NCBI RefSeq assembly: GCF_040459645.1
Contig: NZ_JARVHQ010000001.1
Coordinates: forward strand, 4,650,001 to 4,714,000
Direction of reading: 5' to 3'
From: Bacillus cereus group sp. RP43
Lineage (GTDB): Bacteria; Bacillota; Bacilli; Bacillales; Bacillaceae_G
Length of the DNA: 64,000 bases
Positions 9,677-17,995 of the stretch are shown piece after piece (positions within the stretch are counted from its first letter, which is position 1; each line of letters opens with the position of its first letter). The translations under genes and the position numbers were made by a program. Under the pieces are notes generated by a model. That model ran no database searches and was not told the DNA's origin. It saw only the letters and a program-made list of their open reading frames with translations.

Positions 9677-10657
9677 ATGGACACAGCCACTCACCTTGTT
9701 ATGGGCGTTACTCTAGGCAGTTTGGCAACATTAGATCCAGCTATAGCACAAAGTGATATTGGGCCACAAGCAGTGATGCTTGCAACAATTGCCGGTTCCA
9801 ATATTCCTGACATCGATACAGTTTTAAAATTGCGTAATAACGCTAAATATATAAGAAATCATCGCGGGATTACTCATTCCATTCCTGCAGTGATTCTTTG
9901 GTCACTCCTTATAAGTGGCATCTCTTTCGCCTTCTTTTCAGACGCTCCCTATCTACATCTACTACTTTGGTCATTTATTGCCGTCTTTCTTCATGTTTTT
10001 GTGGATATTTTCAATGCCTATGGTACACAGGCATTAAGGCCCTTCACAAAAAAATGGGTAGCGCTCGGCATAATTAATACGTTTGATACTGTCATTTTCT
10101 TTATCCATATACTCGCTATCGCCTGTATGCTTGTCGGAGCACATAAAGGCTATACTGCTTTAGCAGCGTATATATTAATGTTTGTTTACTATATCGGCCG
10201 CATTATGATGCATCGAAATATTAAAAGTGTAGTATACAAACGTTTCAAAAATGTAGAGAAAGTAATTATTTCTCCTTCTTACAAATTTTATCATTATCAT
10301 TTAGCCGTCGTTACAACTGAACATTACTACGTCGCAAGATGGCACCGCGGTAACATCCTTGTATACGATAAATTTAATCGCGTACCGTTCCCTAATACCG
10401 CCATTATGCAAGCCGCTGTGCGAGATGAAAATATATCTGCTTTCTTATCTTTCTCGCCTGTATATCGCTGGGATATTTTCGATTATGATAACTATTATGA
10501 AGTTCGGTTTATTGATTTGCGGTATCGAAGTAAAGATTATTATCCATTCGTCGCAATCGTTCAGCTCGATCAAAATTTAAATATTATTAGTTCATATACA
10601 GGATGGATTTTCAGCGAAGAAAAACTTCGAAAGAAACTGGAATTGCTTCCACATTAA
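9677..10657 (+). CDS. yfhP: YfhP-like metal-dependent membrane hydrolase (LexA-binding/YdjM family)
   Basis: This 326-residue membrane protein has the YdjM-type motifs: DTATHLVMG at the N-terminus, NIPDIDTVLK near residue 40, and HRGITHSIPA followed by HVFVDIFNAYG. These His/Asp residues form the putative metal site. Four or five hydrophobic segments cover residues ~1-170, with a soluble C-terminal domain. Ribosome binding site GGAGGTGG precedes ATG 9677. It converges on yfhJ. In B. subtilis yfhP is a neighbour of mutY (yfhQ), and a repressor role has been suggested there. Confidence 0.82.
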   Translation: MDTATHLVMGVTLGSLATLDPAIAQSDIGPQAVMLATIAGSNIPDIDTVLKLRNNAKYIRNHRGITHSIPAVILWSLLISGISFAFFSDAPYLHLLLWSFIAVFLHVFVDIFNAYGTQALRPFTKKWVALGIINTFDTVIFFIHILAIACMLVGAHKGYTALAAYILMFVYYIGRIMMHRNIKSVVYKRFKNVEKVIISPSYKFYHYHLAVVTTEHYYVARWHRGNILVYDKFNRVPFPNTAIMQAAVRDENISAFLSFSPVYRWDIFDYDNYYEVRFIDLRYRSKDYYPFVAIVQLDQNLNIISSYTGWIFSEEKLRKKLELLPH

Positions 10658-10683
10658 AAAAAGCGACCTGAGTCGCTTTTTTT
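10656..10683. terminator. Bidirectional terminator between yfhP and yfhJ
   Basis: AAAAAAGCGAC and GTCGCTTTTTT form a perfect stem with a 4-base loop, overlapping both gene ends. Confidence 0.9.
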
Positions 10684-10948
10684 AATGTTTCAAATGATCT
10701 TCTTGATTGATTAAATGGCTATACTTCGGATTATTTGTACGCATTTCATGAAGGCGTCTTCCATGATTATTAATCCATGTTCGTACCACTTGCTCAGTCA
10801 TTTCCTCACCTTGGTAACGACCTGATTTAGCGTAGGTTGTTTGGAAGTCTTCCCACAGTAATTCAACCCATGCACGAGCTTGTGCGTAAGAAAGGTTGTC
10901 ATTCTTATCTAATAATTCTTTCGTTAATATTTCATAAATATCATTCAT
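10682..10948 (-). CDS. yfhJ: YfhJ (WVELL-motif) protein
   Basis: This 88-residue soluble protein contains the signature AWVELLWEDFQTTYAK, typical of the YfhJ/WVELL family, and RTWINNHGRRLHE later on. Its function is unknown. It sits next to sspK and yfhP as in other Bacillus. ATG 10948 is preceded by AAGGAGAA. Confidence 0.85.
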   Translation of the reverse strand: MNDIYEILTKELLDKNDNLSYAQARAWVELLWEDFQTTYAKSGRYQGEEMTEQVVRTWINNHGRRLHEMRTNNPKYSHLINQEDHLKH

Positions 10949-11070
10949 GTTCTATTCTCCTTTTACCTATTTATTCCCTTAATTTCTAAAGGATAGTTTC
11001 TTCTATTTTGCACATTCTATAAGTGATACTTCTTAAAGGGGTATCGACTGATAATGAGGGGGCGTTCTTA

Positions 11071-11229
11071 ATGGGTAGACAAGCCGAATTTTGGTCTGAG
11101 TCAAAAAACAACAGCAAAATCGAAGGTCAACCGAAAGCGAAATCACGCTTCGCTTCGAAAAGACCTAACGGCACAATTAACACGCACCCACAAGAACGTA
11201 TGCGTGCTGCAAATCAGCAGGAAGAGTAG
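11071..11229 (+). CDS. sspK: Small acid-soluble spore protein K
   Basis: The 52-residue basic protein ([14 protein letters not shown]..., ending [10 protein letters not shown]) matches SspK, a minor forespore-specific SASP. I chose ATG 11071 because the conserved sequence starts there and GAGGGGGCG lies 7-14 bases upstream; an upstream in-frame extension from 11023 is not conserved. The divergent neighbour is yfhJ. Confidence 0.92.
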   Translation: MGRQAEFWSESKNNSKIEGQPKAKSRFASKRPNGTINTHPQERMRAANQQEE

Positions 11230-11272
11230 TACAGTAACAAACTAAATTAACTTCCTACACGAGGTGATAAAG

Positions 11273-11425
11273 ATGAGCTACCGTGACCATTTAGATCGTC
11301 GTTCTGAATTATTTAACCATACGTGGACTCGTCCAAAACATGCGAAAGCGCAAGTTAATGGACAGACGCAACAAACCCAGTCTCTCATTATACTGGCAAA
11401 CGAATGTAAAAAACGCCAATTTTAG
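11273..11425 (+). CDS. YpzG-like small protein
   Basis: This 50-codon gene (MSYRDHLDRRSELFNH, then TWTRPKHAKAQVNG) follows sspK by 43 bp and has a clear GAGGTGAT ribosome binding site. The TWTRPKxAxxQVNGxTQ core resembles the YpzG family of small Bacillus proteins. It is basic and hydrophilic, and its position after sspK suggests sporulation-time expression. The family name is from memory of the motif, so moderate confidence; that it is a gene is well supported. Confidence 0.75.
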   Translation: MSYRDHLDRRSELFNHTWTRPKHAKAQVNGQTQQTQSLIILANECKKRQF

Positions 11426-11460
11426 AATCTCCTATCTCCTTTAACGCCTACCAAAGATGA

Positions 11461-11495
11461 AAACCAGAGAGATATTCACTCTCTGGTTTTTATTT
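11461..11495. terminator. Terminator between the ypzG-like gene and yfhH
   Basis: AACCAGAGAG and CTCTCTGGTT form a stem followed by TTTTATTTTT. It overlaps the 3' end of yfhH on the opposite strand. Confidence 0.85.
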
Positions 11496-11807
11496 TTCCT
11501 GCAGCAAGGAAATTGGTATTCCAATCTCTTCATTATCATTTTGCTTATATCCCCAAGCAAATACCCCATTGAAATACGTAATTTTAAATACCACACCAGG
11601 TTCTTCTACTAATTCATATGTCTCACCAATATGGAATTTATTTATATCTATCATATAAGCACGAGCCATAGCCATTTTTCTCATTAATACATCGAATTCA
11701 TTTACAATTCCAAGTTGCTCAGCCTTTACTGCTTGCTCCTTCAAAACCCCAATTTCTTCCCTTAGCTCATGTGGCGTCATTTCACTGTAGCGTTTTGGCA
11801 TACCCAT
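11490..11807 (-). CDS. yfhH: YfhH (DUF1811) protein
   Basis: This 105-residue protein has an N-terminal helical pair (KRYSEMTPHELREEI to KMAMARAYM) and a C-terminal SH3-like barrel (FHIGETYELVEEPG to IPISLLQEK), the DUF1811 layout. Function is unknown. The start is 9 bases after the recX stop on the same strand, so the two are co-transcribed, as in B. subtilis (yfhG-yfhH). Confidence 0.87.
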   Translation of the reverse strand: MGMPKRYSEMTPHELREEIGVLKEQAVKAEQLGIVNEFDVLMRKMAMARAYMIDINKFHIGETYELVEEPGVVFKITYFNGVFAWGYKQNDNEEIGIPISLLQEK

Positions 11808-11816
11808 CTTATTTCC

Positions 11817-12629
11817 TCATCCCTCTTCACGTTTCATTTGTAAAAAAGTCTCTATCTCATCAATAGAGAATCCTTTTCGATATAACGCTTGCTTCACCTT
11901 ATTTTCGAATGTCCAACCATCATACTTCTTATATTTCTCATAATATTTATTCCCATGATAGTGTAACGCTTCTTGTTGCTGTTCGTCATCTTTTTCGTCT
12001 TTCAATTCTTCCAGACAAATTTGAATTATCTCTCTAGAATACCCTTTACGAACAAGCATTTCTTCTAATTTTTGTTTCATTTGTAAAAATGAATGCTTTT
12101 GATAAGATTTTTTTTTCTTTTCTATAAGAAACAAAGCATTCTCAATTTGCTTCTCCTTTGGATACTCTTGTAAACTATGTGTAATGATTAAATCCTGAAC
12201 ACCTTTACTTAATAGCCCTCTCCTAATAACAGTTGGACCTTTTTGATTCACATTACTTTGCGTTCGCACGTATGAAATAGCGTACTCTTTATCATTAATA
12301 TATCGATCATGTAATAATTTCGAAACGACTTCAGAGATGATGGCCTGTCCCACTTCTTTTTTTCGTAAGAAATCTTCTATTTCTTGTTTTGTTCTCATTT
12401 GATAGGATAAATAGGAAATTGCTTGTAAATATGCTTTTTGTACCTCTTCATTGTACAAAATATTCCCTAACGCTACTTCATCAATTTCTAAGCCTTTTTG
12501 TAACCCATGTTTCATTAAGATTGCTTGATTCACACTAAACCCGTACTCTTCACCTTGACCTTTATCAATATAAATATTAAATCGTTCTTTCGATCGTTTT
12601 TGCACTTCTATTTTTGTAATGACAGTCAT
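11817..12629 (-). CDS. recX: Recombination regulator RecX
   Basis: The 270-residue protein is built of three-helix RecX repeats: YLSYQMRTKQEIEDFLRKKEV, LHDRYINDKEYAISYVRT and RRGLLSKGVQDLIITHSL, with further repeats to the C-terminus. RecX binds RecA filaments and modulates homologous recombination. The length fits the long Bacillus form. It is the first gene of a recX-yfhH pair and is divergent from yfhF. Confidence 0.93.
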   Translation of the reverse strand: MTVITKIEVQKRSKERFNIYIDKGQGEEYGFSVNQAILMKHGLQKGLEIDEVALGNILYNEEVQKAYLQAISYLSYQMRTKQEIEDFLRKKEVGQAIISEVVSKLLHDRYINDKEYAISYVRTQSNVNQKGPTVIRRGLLSKGVQDLIITHSLQEYPKEKQIENALFLIEKKKKSYQKHSFLQMKQKLEEMLVRKGYSREIIQICLEELKDEKDDEQQQEALHYHGNKYYEKYKKYDGWTFENKVKQALYRKGFSIDEIETFLQMKREEG

Positions 12630-12710
12630 ACTCTCACCTCTCTATTATTTTAACATAGTCAAGGAACGTTTTTGCTTTTCAAGAATATATATAATGAGGA
12701 GGAAATGATT

Positions 12711-13616
12711 GTGAAAATCGCAATTTCTGGTGGCTCTGGCTTTATCGGCAAATACCTTTCTAGTTTTTTTATTCAAAAGGGATATACTGTTTACATTCTT
12801 ACTCGAAAAAAAACTGCTGAAACTTCACATACTAACCTTCAATACGTACAATGGACACCGGATTTACAGACCTTTCCCCTCTCCTCTATCGATGTAGTTA
12901 TTAATCTAGCTGGAGAGTCTATTAATAGTAGATGGACAAAGAAACAAAAAAAAACAATTTTAAACAGTAGGATTCAAACAACAAGAGGACTCATTAAACA
13001 ATTACAAGCACTCGCAACAAAACCACACACATTTATTAACGCAAGCGCTATTGGATACTATGGAACATCTGAAACAGAGTCTTTTACCGAGCAACAAAAA
13101 ATTCCCGGAAATGACTTTTTAGCAGAAACAGTATTTTTATGGGAGCAAGAAGCATCTAAAGCACGTTCTCTTGGAATAAGAACAATCTACTCAAGATTTG
13201 GAGTCGTATTAGGTGCAGACGGAGGAGCTCTTCCCAAAATGCTACTTCCCTATCAATTATATATTGGGGGTACAATTGGATCTGGAAACCAATGGTTATC
13301 ATGGATTCATATAGACGATGTCGTTCGCATGATTGATTTCATCATTAACAAAAAAGAAATTGACGGACCTTTTAATATTACAGCGCCAACGCCAATACGA
13401 ATGAAAGAGTTCGGTGAAATTATTGCCACTATAACTAGGCGACCTCATTGGTTACCTGTTCCTTCATTTGTACTTCGCACTTTACTCGGTGAGATGAGTA
13501 TACTTGTATTAGAAGGGCAACATGTATTACCCAATAAAGCTATTGAACATGGATATCGATACACATTTCCTACAGTTAACCATGCATTACAAAATATACT
13601 CTTGCATACAATGTAG
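12711..13616 (+). CDS. yfhF: TIGR01777-family NAD(P)-dependent epimerase (YfhF)
   Basis: This SDR-like Rossmann protein starts KIAISGGSGFIGKYL (GGxGFIG dinucleotide loop), has NLAGESINSRWT and NASAIGYYG, and ends with the DUF1731 C-terminal segment. The start is set by the ribosome binding site GAGGAGG at 12696-12702. ATG 12705 is only two bases away, whereas GTG 12711 has a normal 8-base spacing, so GTG is preferred. Its substrate is unknown. It is divergent from recX. Confidence 0.88.
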   Translation: MKIAISGGSGFIGKYLSSFFIQKGYTVYILTRKKTAETSHTNLQYVQWTPDLQTFPLSSIDVVINLAGESINSRWTKKQKKTILNSRIQTTRGLIKQLQALATKPHTFINASAIGYYGTSETESFTEQQKIPGNDFLAETVFLWEQEASKARSLGIRTIYSRFGVVLGADGGALPKMLLPYQLYIGGTIGSGNQWLSWIHIDDVVRMIDFIINKKEIDGPFNITAPTPIRMKEFGEIIATITRRPHWLPVPSFVLRTLLGEMSILVLEGQHVLPNKAIEHGYRYTFPTVNHALQNILLHTM

Positions 13617-13630
13617 TACTTCTAAAATAG

Positions 13631-13697
13631 TTTTACGGGTAGTGTATCTCCTTCAAAACTTCTCACTTTCTAAACTCCGGAGCATTACTACACGAAC
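13631..13697 (-). repeat. Possible decayed bcr1 fragment
   Basis: The stretch reads TTTACGGGtAGTgTATCTCC, then AACTTCT, then GGAG..TTACT. These blocks are in the same order and near-same spacing as in bcr1 copy C (35415-35480). The ends are missing. It lies in the yfhF-amidohydrolase gap. Confidence 0.4.
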
Positions 13698-13761
13698 AAC
13701 CTTTCAGTTACTTTGTCTTAACTTACACTAAATATTACAAAGTAACAGAAATGAGGTACCT

Positions 13762-14892
13762 ATGAAAACATTGCTCAAACAAGCCATTGTATATCCTATT
13801 ACCTCTCCAAAATTTCAAGGAGATGTACTGGTTACAGGAGAACGAATCACCGAGGTCAAACCTTATATTAAGCCTACTCAAGATATGACAGTTATAGACG
13901 CACGAGCTCTTCATCTTTTACCTGGATTTATTGATGTGCATACTCATCTTGGTCTCTATGACGAAGGCACTGGTTGGGCTGGTAATGATGCAAATGAAAC
14001 ATCTGAAGTTTCAACACCACATATCCGTTCTTTAGACGGGATCCATCCTTTTGATATTGCATTTCAAGACGCTGTACAAAATGGAGTTACGACTGTTCAC
14101 GTTATGCCCGGAAGCCAAAATATTATCGGCGGTACTACTTGTGTAATAAAAACCGCTGGAACTTGTATTGATCATATGATTATTCAGGAACCTGCTGGTT
14201 TAAAAATTGCCTTTGGAGAAAACCCTAAAAAGGTCCATAGCAACGGTACAAAAGAATCAATAACACGCATGGGAATTATGGGCTTACTTCGTGAATCATT
14301 CTATGACGCACAACACTACGGGCATGAAGCTGATTTTCGAATGCTCCCTATTTTAAAAGCACTCCGCCGTGAAATACCGGTACGTATCCACGCTCACCGT
14401 GCAGATGATATCACTTCAGCTTTACGCTTTGCGACAGAATTCAATCTTGATTTACGTATTGAACATTGTACAGAAGGACACTTTATTGTTGAGGAACTTT
14501 CGAAACATAATTTAAAGATTTCAGTTGGTCCGACTCTTACACGACGTTCGAAAATCGAGCTTAAAAACAAAACATGGGATACTTATCATATATTATCGAA
14601 AAGTGGCATAGAAGTTTCTATTACAACAGATCACCCTTATACACCCATTCAATATTTAAATGTTTGTGCCGCTATCGCTGTTCGAGAAGGATTAGATGAA
14701 AAAACAGCCTTGGAAGGAATAACTATTTTTCCAGCTCGTAATTTACGTTTAGAGAATAGAATTGGAAGCATTGAAGTTGGAAAAGATGCTGATCTCGTGT
14801 TATGGACTCATCATCCTTTTCACTATTTAGCCAAGCCTGTACTCACCATGATTGACGGAAAAATAATTTACAAAAAAAATAAAAAAAACTAG
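13762..14892 (+). CDS. Imidazolonepropionase-like amidohydrolase
   Basis: This 376-residue metal-dependent hydrolase has FIDVHTHLGL (metal His pair) near residue 58, HAHRADD and RIEHCTEGH (further metal His), and TTDHPYTP (catalytic Asp) near residue 292. A C-terminal IGSIEVGKDADLVLW segment returns to the beta-sandwich. It belongs to the amidohydrolase superfamily close to HutI/deaminase-like enzymes. The substrate is not deducible. A GAGGT ribosome binding site precedes ATG 13762. It probably forms its own transcript; the tRNA-like/terminator element follows. Confidence 0.85.
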   Translation: MKTLLKQAIVYPITSPKFQGDVLVTGERITEVKPYIKPTQDMTVIDARALHLLPGFIDVHTHLGLYDEGTGWAGNDANETSEVSTPHIRSLDGIHPFDIAFQDAVQNGVTTVHVMPGSQNIIGGTTCVIKTAGTCIDHMIIQEPAGLKIAFGENPKKVHSNGTKESITRMGIMGLLRESFYDAQHYGHEADFRMLPILKALRREIPVRIHAHRADDITSALRFATEFNLDLRIEHCTEGHFIVEELSKHNLKISVGPTLTRRSKIELKNKTWDTYHILSKSGIEVSITTDHPYTPIQYLNVCAAIAVREGLDEKTALEGITIFPARNLRLENRIGSIEVGKDADLVLWTHHPFHYLAKPVLTMIDGKIIYKKNKKN

Positions 14893-14984
14893 TTTATTTT
14901 TTTGACTAGATAAAGTATTATACGATTATAAACTGAATGAAACCATAATCAATTTGTGTCGTGATTATCATTTTCAAATTGATG

Positions 14985-15055
14985 AATGGGGAAGGCAAAT
15001 GGTGCGCCACCAGCGTTATAAACTGGTTCTAGTGGGTTCGATTCCCACCCCGAAA
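14985..15055 (+). ncRNA. tRNA-like element (degenerate tRNA fold)
   Basis: Bases 15032-15048 form a textbook T-arm (GTGGG-TTCGATT-CCCAC). Counting backwards with tRNA spacing gives a 5-base variable loop and an anticodon arm CCAGC-GTTATAA-ACTGG (U33 present, nominal anticodon TAT, one C-A mismatch). Next comes a D-arm GGCA...CGCC with GG in the loop. The acceptor stem is poor: only three or four G-C pairs form between 14988-14991 and 15049-15051. No CCA is encoded, and T-rich sequence follows. A tRNA-like RNA named tRNA-Other is known in B. cereus (stationary phase, charged with lysine by two LysRS types together). This could be it, but I cannot confirm identity. Confidence 0.55.
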
Positions 15056-15099
15056 TTTTTTAAAGTTTGATATAAAAATTTCGAGGGTGGGTGTTTTTT
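15044..15099 (+). terminator. Strong terminator overlapping the tRNA-like 3' half
   Basis: CCCACCCCGAAATTTTT (15044-15060) pairs with AAAAATTTCGAGGGTGGG (15074-15091) with a single bulge, followed by six Ts. Its 5' arm is the 3' strand of the T-arm and acceptor of the tRNA-like element, so the two folds exclude each other. Confidence 0.85.
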
Positions 15100-15132
15100 C
15101 GTCATGCTACCCTCGTGTGAGGAGGAGTTAGT

Positions 15133-15690
15133 GTGTTGAAAAAACGCGACTTACACGACAGCCACGTTCTATACGAGTTAATGGTGGATCCAGCTGTCTT
15201 CCCTTTTGTGCGTCAAAAGGCTTATTCTTATGAAGAATATTTATTTTTAACGAAGCAAACAATTGAAGCCGAAGAGCGTGGAGAATTAATCTCACGCACA
15301 ATTTTGGATGAATGGGGTAACCCTATCGGTACAATTACTTTATTTGATGTGCAAGAAAAAGCCGGATTCCTCGGAACCTGGCTTGGCAAACCCTATCATG
15401 GTAAAGGATATAATAAATTAGCGAAAGATTCATTTTTTAGCGAACTTTTCTACGAATTAGATATTGAAACGATCTTTATGCGTATTCGTAAAATAAATAT
15501 CAGGTCTATTAAAGCTGCCGAAAAACTACAATATGTAAATCTAGCAAATGAAACAAGAAAAGCCGTTTATGATGAAATTAACGCGCATGAAGAAGTATAT
15601 AATTTATATGAAATTCCAAAAGATCAATATACACTTGCAACAATGCGAGATACAACATTCCAAGAAGCAAACCAATTAAAAGAAGCATAA
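15133..15690 (+). CDS. GNAT-family N-acetyltransferase (RimJ/RimL-like)
   Basis: This 185-residue protein has the GNAT fold: LISRTILDEWGNPIGTITL (beta-strands 2-4) and LGTWLGKPYHGKGYNKLAKDSF, which holds the acetyl-CoA loop in the form Y-H-G-K-G-Y. IRKINIRSIKAAEKLQY (the conserved N-x-x-S-x-x-A region) follows. The acceptor substrate is unknown. Starts GTG 15133 and TTG 15136 both sit after GGAGGAG. The strong terminator ending 34 bases upstream suggests read-through control or a separate short promoter. Confidence 0.85.
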   Translation: MLKKRDLHDSHVLYELMVDPAVFPFVRQKAYSYEEYLFLTKQTIEAEERGELISRTILDEWGNPIGTITLFDVQEKAGFLGTWLGKPYHGKGYNKLAKDSFFSELFYELDIETIFMRIRKINIRSIKAAEKLQYVNLANETRKAVYDEINAHEEVYNLYEIPKDQYTLATMRDTTFQEANQLKEA

Positions 15691-15800
15691 TCTAAAAATT
15701 CAGAAATGATAATTAATCAATGCTAGTTTGACATATATGTATATCACCCCATGTCTTTGGAAACGATAGATAGTGACTTTAGGACACGAGGTGATTTGTA

Positions 15801-15920
15801 ATGGATAAAAAGAAACGTGATAAAGCAAAAAACACATTATCTAGTACACAAGAAGTTCTCTATCAACGAGAATTTCGAAAAGCAGATCGTGCAGCGGGCT
15901 ATCGCTCAAAAAGCATTTAA
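15801..15920 (+). CDS. yfhE: YfhE-family small protein
   Basis: The 39-codon gene (MDKKKRDKAKNTLSST, then QEVLYQREFRKADRAAGYRS) has GAGGTGAT ten bases before ATG 15801. The QEVxYxREFxxADRAAGxR core is the YfhE signature. In B. subtilis yfhE neighbours yfhF, consistent with this locus. It is basic, and its function is unknown. Confidence 0.8.
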   Translation: MDKKKRDKAKNTLSSTQEVLYQREFRKADRAAGYRSKSI

Positions 15921-15922
15921 AG

Positions 15923-15968
15923 TGAAACTGAATAATTAGAAGGTTCCCCCCCTAATTATTCAGTTTCA
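15923..15968 (+). repeat. 17-bp perfect hairpin after yfhE
   Basis: TGAAACTGAATAATTAG (15923-15939) and CTAATTATTCAGTTTCA (15952-15968) pair perfectly around a C-rich loop. Only a weak T tract follows, so it may be a terminator or an mRNA-stabilising structure. Confidence 0.7.
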
Positions 15969-15995
15969 TTACATAAGATTTTCCAATGGATTCGC

Positions 15996-16029
15996 AAAAA
16001 AGGTTCCTTATAAATAAGGAACCTTTTTT
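15996..16029 (+). terminator. Intrinsic terminator downstream of yfhE
   Basis: AAAAAAGGTTCCTTA and TAAGGAACCTTTTTT form a perfect 15-bp stem with a 4-base loop. It is symmetric and could act both ways. Confidence 0.9.
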
Positions 16030-16219
16030 GTGGACAACTTTATCCACAAAAATTGTAGAATTGTGCATAAATTCCAAAATTATTTTACGAATTCATTTAT
16101 TTAAATGAATTCTAAACGTGATAATTGTGGATAATTTTCTAAAAATTGTGGATTATGTGGATATAGTTGTTAATATTCCGACTTTGCTGTCTAATGAAAG
16201 CCCAATCCTTTGTGGATAA
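16029..16219. other. DnaA-box cluster in a terminator-insulated gap
   Basis: Four exact matches to the DnaA box TTATNCACA occur: 16040-16048 (+), 16062-16070 (-), 16126-16134 (-) and 16211-16219 (-). Three one-mismatch boxes lie at 16029-16037, 16147-16155 and 16156-16164, the last two abutting. A perfect 10-bp inverted repeat (GAATTCATTT, 16089-16112) sits in the middle. The region is AT-rich, has no open frame of note, and is bounded by terminators on both sides. Replication-control DnaA-box clusters outside oriC are known in B. subtilis; whether this is one is inference. Confidence 0.7.
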
Positions 16220-16258
16220 GTTAATAATTCACATTTTCTTTTTTTACAACAATAAAAA

Positions 16259-16289
16259 AACCCCCTTTAAATGCTTAAAAGAGGGGGTT
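16259..16289 (-). terminator. Terminator of ugtP
   Basis: GAACCCCCTC and GAGG-type arms (CCCCCTTT with AAAGAGGGGG on the plus strand) form a stem followed on the minus strand by TTTTTTT. Confidence 0.85.
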
Positions 16290-16293
16290 CATA

Positions 16294-17460
16294 TTAAGTA
16301 AAAGATTCGGCAAGAGCTGGTGATTTAATAGGTATATGATTCGGCTCTGCATGATTTTCTGCCAAAATTGTATCCACAATATGACCAGCTGGCTCCGGGC
16401 GATAAATACTTTTCATTGCTTCTTTCATTTGAAGAAGCTTCATATCATCTTGCAATAACGCCTCTGTTTTTGCAAAAACTTCACTATCATCACGAATTAC
16501 AACTGCAGCCCCTTTTTTTTCAAAATACAACGCATTTTCATTTTCTTGTCCTGGGACAGGTTTATATAAAATGACAGGTACTTGTAATGCTGCTGCTTCG
16601 CTTAATGTAATACCACCTGGCTTCGTAATCATACAGGAAGTAACACGGAACAACTCATCAATGTTTTCAACATAACCAAATACTTTTAAAGCATCAGAAC
16701 TTTGTTCCTGTAGTTCCATTAAATCCTGCTTTAAAGCTTCGTTTTTCCCACAAACGACAACTACTTGTAAGTTTGGTACTGACATAAATGACTGGCATAG
16801 CTCTTTTACACTTCCTAGCACACCATGAGCACCTGCTACAATTAGTAAAATCTTTTTATCCTTACATAACTGATATTTATTATATATAATTGCTGGATTT
16901 ATCTTTAGCTCAAAACTGCTACGAATCGGAATCCCTGTTTCAACAATTTGCTCTGCAGGTACACCGATATCAACCATCACTTTTTTCACATGATCGGTTG
17001 CTACAAAATAACGATCTACTTCTCGATGGATCCATATTTTATGCACGCAAAAATCCGTTAATACATTATAAACAGGAATAGAAATACCTATTTGCTTTTT
17101 CAGTTCTGGTACAGCGATGATTGGAAAGGTATTAATAACAATATCCGGTTTCTCCACCTGTAATAGCGTCTTCAAACGCTTTCTCCCAAAATTCGCATAC
17201 CAAGATGCTATTTTTTTATCATAAATTTTCTCTACACCATAATAAAACAAACGATATAATTCTTTTCCTATCGTATAGCTTTTTAAATATAAATATTTTG
17301 TAATATCGGTTATAACTGGATGTGATTCTCCAAACAAGTCGCATACAATTACATCTTTGATTCCTTTTTGACGAAAGGTTTGTTCTAATGTTTTCGCTAC
17401 TTGCACATGACCGTTACCGTAATGTGCAGTTAATATTAAAACCTTGGGGTTTTTTATCAA
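16294..17460 (-). CDS. ugtP: Processive diacylglycerol beta-glucosyltransferase
   Basis: This 388-residue GT28/MGDG-synthase-type enzyme transfers glucose from UDP-glucose to diacylglycerol, making glycolipid anchors for lipoteichoic acid. The N-terminal acceptor domain begins [19 protein letters not shown] (GxGHxxxA motif). The C-terminal donor domain has GAHGVLGSV, then [34 protein letters not shown], the typical PGG..TxxE UDP-sugar site. The start is TTG 17460, with AGGAGTGG upstream. It is monocistronic, with its own terminator. In B. subtilis UgtP also links nutrient status to cell division. Confidence 0.95.
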   Translation of the reverse strand: MIKNPKVLILTAHYGNGHVQVAKTLEQTFRQKGIKDVIVCDLFGESHPVITDITKYLYLKSYTIGKELYRLFYYGVEKIYDKKIASWYANFGRKRLKTLLQVEKPDIVINTFPIIAVPELKKQIGISIPVYNVLTDFCVHKIWIHREVDRYFVATDHVKKVMVDIGVPAEQIVETGIPIRSSFELKINPAIIYNKYQLCKDKKILLIVAGAHGVLGSVKELCQSFMSVPNLQVVVVCGKNEALKQDLMELQEQSSDALKVFGYVENIDELFRVTSCMITKPGGITLSEAAALQVPVILYKPVPGQENENALYFEKKGAAVVIRDDSEVFAKTEALLQDDMKLLQMKEAMKSIYRPEPAGHIVDTILAENHAEPNHIPIKSPALAESFT

Positions 17461-17837
17461 ACAAATCCACTCCTAGCTTTTTGTTTCTCCATATTGCATA
17501 TACGACAATAGGAAAAACATTTTCCTTAAACATTACATACTCGGATTCCAATATTTCCCTGTTAGCTATGTACCTGTCGTGGATATGCAAAGCATATAAG
17601 ATTGACCCCTTAATCCTATCTGTGCTCATATCTTTACATTATACTTTCCTATAAGAGCTTTCGCAATAACTTACAAATGTTCTATATTCCATAATACTCA
17701 CTCTTTTACTTCTTAATTCTTTTTACTATTTTGATTTCCCTTTACAATTATGTAAATTTCTCCGCTTATTCTTTACAAAAATATGGATATTCTCTTTTCA
17801 GTATACTCTGTTCTGAATATATACTCTAGATTTTATT
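17461..17837. other. Non-coding gap upstream of ugtP
   Basis: This AT-rich stretch between ugtP and the bcr1 copy must hold the ugtP promoter. A 71-codon open frame crosses into the ugtP start in another frame, but has no good ribosome binding site and no recognisable protein. I see no RNA gene. Confidence 0.5.
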
Positions 17838-17992
17838 ATAAAGTGAAACTTTAATCAGTAGGGGGTGTTCATCCCCAACTGATTAAAGTTTCACCAATCG
17901 GGCTTTTACGGGCAGCAGGGCTCCCACCTAACTTCTTTGCTCTAGCTGAATTTTAGAGTGGGAGCCCTACTGCCCACAAATAGCGGGGTAAA
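17838..17992 (-). repeat. bcr1 repeat, copy B
   Basis: 155 bp. It is the reverse of copy A, reading ATAAAGTGAAACTTTAATC at the left and ATAGCGGGGTAAA at the right. Terminal ATAAA/GTAAA are the near-identical target repeats. It sits between the ugtP promoter region and the pflA terminator, interrupting no gene. Confidence 0.92.
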
Positions 17993-17995
17993 GAA

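Noticed and set aside
15082..15093. AGGGTGGG in the terminator looked like the T-box core AGGGTGG-ACCGCG
   Set aside because: The ACCGCG part is absent, the motif lies in the 3' terminator arm and not in an antiterminator, and no stem I/specifier loop is seen upstream.
17414..17629. 71-codon open frame on the minus strand over the ugtP start
   Set aside because: It enters ugtP out of frame, has no good ribosome binding site and no recognisable protein pattern; ugtP is clearly the gene.
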